In this document: positions 59,962 through 64,000 of the stretch, piece after piece
Layout of the letters: the number at the start of each line of letters is the position of its first letter
Position numbering within the stretch: position 1 is the stretch's first letter
Notes under the pieces: generated by a model
Told to the model about the DNA's origin: nothing
Database searches by the model: none
What the model saw: the letters and a program-made list of their open reading frames with translations, nothing else
NCBI GenBank assembly: GCA_037443765.1
Contig: JBBINS010000001.1
Location: 62,001 to 126,000 of the forward strand
DNA: 64,000 nt
Source: CAIKZZ01 sp037443765
Lineage (GTDB): Bacteria; Pseudomonadota; Gammaproteobacteria; Steroidobacterales; Steroidobacteraceae
Reading direction: 5' to 3'
Position numbers and translations under genes: made by a program

Positions 59962-61095
59962 GTGGCCACATCCGGCGCAGATGGCAAGCAGGCGAGGGAC
60001 GTCGGGGGGCCGGCGGCCGCGGGCGTCGCGGTCAGAGGCGTGTCGAAGGCCTTCGACGGGTCGCCGGTGCTGCGCGACGTGTCGCTGACGATCGAGCGGG
60101 GCGAGTTCCTGGCGCTGCTCGGCGGCTCGGGCTGCGGCAAGTCGACGCTCCTCAGGATCATCGCCGGGCTCGAGAGCGCCGATGCCGGCGCGGTGCTGAT
60201 CGGCGGCGTCGACGTTACCGCGGCGCCGCCCTACGAGCGGCCGGTGAACATGATGTTCCAGAGCTACGCCCTGTTTCCGCACCTGACGGTGGCCGACAAC
60301 GTCGAGTACGGCCTGCGCGCCGCGGGCGTGCCGCGGGCCGAGCGCGCGCCGCTGGTGGAGTGGGCGCTGCGACTCGTGCGCCTCGAGGGCCTCGGCGCCC
60401 GCAAGCCCGATCAGCTCTCCGGCGGGCAGCGCCAGCGCGTCGCGCTCGCCCGCTGCCTCGTCAAGAAGCCGACCGTGCTGCTGCTCGATGAACCGATGGC
60501 GGCACTCGATCGCGGCCTGCGCGACGAGATGCAGCGCGAGCTCGTCCGGATTCAGCGCGACATCGGCACGACCTTCGTGCTCGTGACGCACGACCAGGAC
60601 GAGGCGATGTCGATGGCGGACCGGATCGCCGTGATGGACGCCGGCCGGATCGTCCAGTGCGGCCCGCCGCGGGAGATCTACGACCATCCCGCGACCCGCT
60701 TCGTCGCCCGCTTCGTCGGTCGCGTCAACCTGTTCGAGGGGCGTATCGCCCGGCAGCAGGCGGGCGTGACCGAGGTCGGGACCGACGACGGCCTCGTGAT
60801 CCGCGTCCGCGGCGCGCAGGCGGGCAGCGCGGGGTCCGCGTGCACGGCCGCGGTGCGGCCCGAGCAGGTCGTGGTGTCGCCCGCGGACACCGGACTCGCG
60901 AACGAGTATCCGGGCACGATCGAGGACCTCGCCTATTTCGGCGACGTGACGCGCGCGACGATCCGGCTCGCCGGCGGGCGCCTGATCGAGGCCACCGCCT
61001 TGAACCTCGACCGTGCCGCGGGCGGTGCGATCAGCGAGGGCGACGCGGTGCACGTCGGCTTCGCCGACGGTGCACCGGTCGTGTTGACCTCGTGA
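59962..61095 (+). CDS. potG: polyamine ABC transporter ATP-binding protein
   Basis: ATPase subunit of 377 aa. Walker A GGSGCGKST at 54-62, Q-loop FQSYALFPHLTV, signature LSGGQRQRVALAR, Walker B VLLLDEPMAALD, switch VTHDQDEAM, and a C-terminal TOBE domain (VRPEQVVVSPADTG). Energises polyamine import with the two permeases downstream. Start GTG 59962, overlapping nothing; its stop overlaps potH by four bases. Confidence 0.92.
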   Translation: MATSGADGKQARDVGGPAAAGVAVRGVSKAFDGSPVLRDVSLTIERGEFLALLGGSGCGKSTLLRIIAGLESADAGAVLIGGVDVTAAPPYERPVNMMFQSYALFPHLTVADNVEYGLRAAGVPRAERAPLVEWALRLVRLEGLGARKPDQLSGGQRQRVALARCLVKKPTVLLLDEPMAALDRGLRDEMQRELVRIQRDIGTTFVLVTHDQDEAMSMADRIAVMDAGRIVQCGPPREIYDHPATRFVARFVGRVNLFEGRIARQQAGVTEVGTDDGLVIRVRGAQAGSAGSACTAAVRPEQVVVSPADTGLANEYPGTIEDLAYFGDVTRATIRLAGGRLIEATALNLDRAAGGAISEGDAVHVGFADGAPVVLTS

Positions 61096-61991
61096 CGCGC
61101 CGCAATCCGCCCGGCCTGCGGCGCCTCGCCGTCGCGATCCCGCTCGGCTGGCTCGTGGTGTGCGTTGCACTGCCGATGCTGCTCGTGCTCGGCCTCGCCT
61201 TCGGCGAGGTCGCCGACCGTGTCCCGCCGATCGAGCCGCTGCTCAGCCTCGCAGGCGGGCGGCTGACTGCGCACCTGACGCTACACAACCTGGTGGGGGT
61301 CGCCGCGGATCCGCTCTACGCCTCGGCATTCGGCAATGCCCTCCTGAACGCGGTCGAGACGACGGCGCTGTGCGTGCTGATCGGCTACCCGATCGCATAC
61401 GCGATCGCTCTGGCGCCCGGACGGCAGAGACGACTGTACCTGCTGCTCGCGGTGCTGCCGTTCTGGACCTCGTTCCTGATGCGGACCTACGCGTGGATGG
61501 GGCTGATCCGCGACTCCGGCCCGCTGAACCACCTGCTGCTGGCCCTCGGCCTCGTCGACAGGCCGCTGCCGGTCCTGTACTCGCCCGCGGCCGTGCTGCT
61601 GGTGATGGTCTATTCGTACGTGCCGTTCTTCATCCTGCCGATGTACTCGGTGCTTGAGCGGCTGCCGCGCGACCTGCTGGAGGCGGGCTCCGACCTCGGT
61701 GCCCGGCCGGCGTACGCGTTCCGGACCATTACGTTGCCGCTGTCGATGCCGGGCTTGCTGGCCGGGTCGGTGCTGGTGTTCGTGCCTGCGGTCGGCGAGT
61801 ACATCATCCCCGACCTCGTCGGCAACACCGACACGATCATGATCGGCGGCGTGCTCTGGACGGAGTTCTTCCAGAATCGCGACTGGCCGGCGGCGGCCTC
61901 GATCGCGTTCCTGACGATGGCCGTGCTCGTGGTGCCGTTCCTGCTGCTGCGCAGGTTCCTGCCGGCGTCCCGCGGCCGGCGGCCGGCATGA
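61092..61991 (+). CDS. potH: polyamine ABC transporter permease (PotH)
   Basis: Inner-membrane permease of 299 aa with six predicted helices, and the coupling EAA-like loop LLEAGSDLGARPAYAFRTITLPLSMPGLLAGS. Also LPFWTSFLMRTYAWMGLIRDSG, typical of PotB/PotH. GTG 61092 overlaps the potG stop and its own end overlaps potI by four bases. Confidence 0.92.
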   Translation: MTRRNPPGLRRLAVAIPLGWLVVCVALPMLLVLGLAFGEVADRVPPIEPLLSLAGGRLTAHLTLHNLVGVAADPLYASAFGNALLNAVETTALCVLIGYPIAYAIALAPGRQRRLYLLLAVLPFWTSFLMRTYAWMGLIRDSGPLNHLLLALGLVDRPLPVLYSPAAVLLVMVYSYVPFFILPMYSVLERLPRDLLEAGSDLGARPAYAFRTITLPLSMPGLLAGSVLVFVPAVGEYIIPDLVGNTDTIMIGGVLWTEFFQNRDWPAAASIAFLTMAVLVVPFLLLRRFLPASRGRRPA

Positions 61992-62830
61992 GCCGTCGTT
62001 CGCAGCCGCTGTGGCGGTCGCTCGCGTTGTGGCTAGGCCTCGGCTTCCTTTACGTGCCAATCGCCTGGATTGTCGTGTATTCGTTCAGCGCCTCCACCGT
62101 TGCGGGGGTCTGGAAAGGCTTCTCGCTGCGCTGGTACCAGGCGCTGGTGGAGAACGAGGGCCTGCGGCTCGCGGCCGGGCGTTCGCTGCTGCTCGCGACG
62201 CTGGCGGCGACGGCCGCGACCGTCTTGGGCACGATCGCCGGCTACGCGCTCGCGCGCCTGCCGCGCTTCCGCGGCCGCTCGGCGCTGACCGGGCTGCTCG
62301 CGATCCCGCTGTTCGTGCCGGAGATCCTGATCGGCTTCGCGCTGCTGATGCTGTTCGTCGCCCTCGAGACGCTGACCGGACTGCGGGTCAGCAAGGGGCT
62401 CGTGCCACTGATCGCGGGCCACGCGACACTCGGCATGCCCGTCGTCGCCTCGGTGGTGTTCGCGCGGCTCGCCGGTCTCGACCGATCCTTCGAGGAGGCA
62501 GCGCTCGACCTCGGCGCCAGGCCGCTGCGCGCGTTCCTGACGGTGACGCTGCCGCTGGCGGCGCCCGCGCTCGCGTCCGGATGGCTGCTCGCGTTCACGC
62601 TGTCGTTCGACGACGTGATCACGTCGAGCTTCCTGGCGGGACCGGCGAACACGACCCTGCCGATGCTCGTCTACTCGACGGTGCGGGTCGGAGTGAACCC
62701 GCAGATCAACGTCATCGGCACGCTGATCATTACGGGCGTCGCGCTGATCGTCACGGCGACGATGTTCCGCGGCCAGGCCGGCGTCCTGCCGGTCGATCGC
62801 ACGCCGGGGAGTGCCGCGGACTCTCGGTAG
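61988..62830 (+). CDS. potI: polyamine ABC transporter permease (PotI)
   Basis: Second permease of 280 aa, PotC/PotI type, with six helices, WIVVYSFSASTVAGVWKGFSLRWYQAL at the N-terminus and the coupling loop FEEAALDLGARPLRAFLTVTLPLAAPALASG. Contains FDDVITSSFLAGP, characteristic of PotC/PotI. ATG 61988 overlaps the potH stop (ATGA). Last gene of the operon. Confidence 0.92.
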   Translation: MSRRSQPLWRSLALWLGLGFLYVPIAWIVVYSFSASTVAGVWKGFSLRWYQALVENEGLRLAAGRSLLLATLAATAATVLGTIAGYALARLPRFRGRSALTGLLAIPLFVPEILIGFALLMLFVALETLTGLRVSKGLVPLIAGHATLGMPVVASVVFARLAGLDRSFEEAALDLGARPLRAFLTVTLPLAAPALASGWLLAFTLSFDDVITSSFLAGPANTTLPMLVYSTVRVGVNPQINVIGTLIITGVALIVTATMFRGQAGVLPVDRTPGSAADSR

Positions 62831-62937
62831 CGCGACCGCGACGGCGGTGGCGAGCGCGGGGCCTGCGTGACACCTCGAACGTCCCCCGGCTCGCGCGACG
62901 ACGTCGCGGCGCAGCGCGGCCCCGTCCGGGCGGCCGG

Positions 62938-63591
62938 TCAGCGCGCGAACAGCCGCGCTCGTTCCGTCACGCGCCGCACCACCTCATCGAGGCCCTCGCC
63001 CGTCTTGAGGTTCGTGAACACGAACGGACGGTCGGGGCGCATCTTGCGCGCGTCGCGGTCCATGACCTCGAGCGAGGCGCCGACGTGCGGTGCCAGGTCG
63101 ATCTTGTTGATCACCAGCAGGTCCGACTTCGTGATGCCGGGGCCGCCCTTGCGCGGGATCTTGTCGCCGGCGGCGACGTCGATGACGTAGATCGTGTAGT
63201 CGGAAAGCTCCGGACTGAAGGTCGCCGCCAGGTTGTCGCCGCCGCTCTCGACGAACACGACGTCGAGATCGGGAAACCGGCGCGTCAGCCGGTCGACGGC
63301 CTCGAGGTTGATCGAGGCGTCCTCGCGGATGGCAGTGTGCGGGCACCCGCCCGTCTCGACGCCGAGGATGCGCTCGGGCGCGAGCGCCTCGTTGCGCACG
63401 AGGAACTGCGCATCCTCCTCGGTGTAGATGTCGTTGGTCACCACGCCGAGCTGCCAGTCCGTGCGCAGCGCGCGGCACAGCGACAGCGTGAGCGCCGTCT
63501 TTCCGGAGCCGACCGGGCCGCCGATGCCGACGCGCAGCGGCCCGAGCGGCCGCGAATCAGGAGCGGAAGAGCCTGGTGTACTGGGTTTCAT
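62938..63591 (-). CDS. ureG: urease accessory GTPase UreG
   Basis: SIMIBI-class GTPase of 217 aa delivering nickel to urease. P-loop GGPVGSGKT (24-32), nickel-binding region VETGGCPHTAIREDAS containing the CPH motif, DVVFVESGGDNLAATF and the guanine-specificity NKID. Highly conserved throughout. Overlaps the ureF 3' end by 35 bases and ends 107 bases from convergent potI; the structural urease genes must lie outside the window. Confidence 0.96.
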   Translation of the reverse strand: MKPSTPGSSAPDSRPLGPLRVGIGGPVGSGKTALTLSLCRALRTDWQLGVVTNDIYTEEDAQFLVRNEALAPERILGVETGGCPHTAIREDASINLEAVDRLTRRFPDLDVVFVESGGDNLAATFSPELSDYTIYVIDVAAGDKIPRKGGPGITKSDLLVINKIDLAPHVGASLEVMDRDARKMRPDRPFVFTNLKTGEGLDEVVRRVTERARLFAR

Positions 63592-64000
63592 GGTGCATCG
63601 AGGCGAGAGCGAATGCGGGTAGCAGGTTACTGCAGTGATCGACCGGCCGCGCGGCCGCCGCCGCGGCGAGCGCTTCGAGCCGGCCGCCGAGGCGCGTCAG
63701 CAGTCGCTGTCCGGCGCGCTGGCCGAGCGGCACGGTCTTGAGCGCCGCGAGCACGGAGTTCTCGAGCCAGCTCCACAGGTATCCGACCAGCGCGTCCTCG
63801 ACGGCGATGCCACGGGCGACGGCGGCGGCGGACCAGGCGGTGGGAAACGCGAGGCCGCCGCCGGCGTCGAGCGCCTCCAGGTCATGCAGTGCGGCGGGCG
63901 CCAGCGCGCCGCCGTCGCGCAGCAGCTCGAGCAGCGAGCGGCCGGTCTGGGCGGTCTCGGCCCGGAGCTCGCGCGTCTCGCGGCCGGCGAGGAACCGCTC
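63557..64000 (-). CDS. ureF: urease accessory protein UreF, partial (5' end outside window)
   Basis: C-terminal 147 or so residues of UreF, an all-helical protein that acts with UreG and UreH in nickel insertion. Visible segments: ERFLAGRETRELRAETAQTGRSLL, LAFPTAWSAAAVARGIAVEDALVGYLWSWLENSVLAALKTVPLGQRAGQRLL and the conserved end LPAFALASMHHETQYTRLFRS. The frame is open to the window edge. Upstream of and overlapping ureG in the usual order. Confidence 0.9.
   Translation of the reverse strand, partial: ERFLAGRETRELRAETAQTGRSLLELLRDGGALAPAALHDLEALDAGGGLAFPTAWSAAAVARGIAVEDALVGYLWSWLENSVLAALKTVPLGQRAGQRLLTRLGGRLEALAAAAAARPVDHCSNLLPAFALASMHHETQYTRLFRS

Noticed and set aside
62831..62937. GC-rich partial dyads between potI and ureG as a terminator
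   Set aside because: No perfect stem of useful length could be drawn.
1..64000. tRNA, rRNA, CRISPR arrays, insertion sequences, prophage or integrative elements
   Set aside because: None recognised: no repeat arrays, transposase or integrase motifs, or clover-leaf sequences. Gene composition is uniform along the window.

Overview
The window is one 64 kb stretch of very GC-rich (about 70% by eye) bacterial chromosome. It is gene-dense, with short intergenic gaps, many ATGA/GTGA stop-start overlaps and frequent GTG or TTG starts. The gene families (TonB-dependent receptor, CusABC with a CopL-like protein, DUF1800/DUF1501 pair, PotFGHI, UreF/UreG, c4-type cytochrome) point to a proteobacterium, most likely a gammaproteobacterium. 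I see no rRNA, tRNA, CRISPR, phage or insertion sequence. The window cuts an alpha/beta hydrolase gene at its left end and ureF at its right end.

Layout. 1-13 kb: a hydrolase, a dimethylglycine/sarcosine dehydrogenase-like flavoenzyme, a six-hairpin glycosidase divergent from a large Asp-box (sortilin/BNR) protein, a zinc alcohol dehydrogenase, a small membrane protein, and a bactofilin overlapping a zinc-ribbon gene. 11.8-17.2 kb: an MFS carrier and a PuuB-like amine oxidase, divergent from a compact tryptophan tryptophylquinone (TTQ) amine dehydrogenase locus (heavy chain, light chain, two small cytochromes c) with no maturation genes beside it. 17-24 kb: CoA-transferase, lone molybdopterin oxidoreductase, GNAT, amidase, SDR. 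24-27 kb: a three-gene operon of an OPA-type carrier, a gamma-butyrobetaine-hydroxylase-like Fe/2OG enzyme and a PhnZ-type HD oxygenase, best read as TmpA/TmpB, which turn (2-trimethylammonio)ethylphosphonate into glycine betaine. 27-33.5 kb: copper/silver efflux (CopL-like, CusC, CusB, CusA). 33.5-36 kb: complete AmmeMemoRadiSam set, divergently arranged. 36-42 kb: NnrS, betaine/homocysteine methyltransferase, thioredoxin 2, DUF1501 and DUF1800. 42-48 kb: a small membrane protein, a trace of a decayed TonB receptor, an IclR regulator without a normal start codon, a secreted hydrolase, a PYROXD2-like flavoenzyme and a threonine-dehydratase-like enzyme. 48-54 kb: an operon of TonB receptor, c4 cytochrome, MauG/CcpA-like diheme protein and a beta-helix/cytochrome fusion. 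A TetR gene lies divergent to it, and a perfect 9-bp inverted repeat sits against the receptor promoter. 54.7-62.8 kb: a LysR regulator divergent from an agmatine-to-putrescine and polyamine-uptake operon (two agmatine deiminases, N-carbamoylputrescine amidase, PotFGHI). 62.9-64 kb: ureG and partial ureF.

The common theme is nitrogenous small molecules: primary amines, agmatine/putrescine, quaternary-ammonium phosphonate and betaine, amides and urea. Periplasmic cytochromes carry electrons from the oxidations. The phosphonate operon could feed glycine betaine to the methyltransferase at 37.6-38.6 kb and then to the demethylating flavoenzyme at 0.7-3.2 kb. All function calls come from reading motifs by eye; no database search was run.
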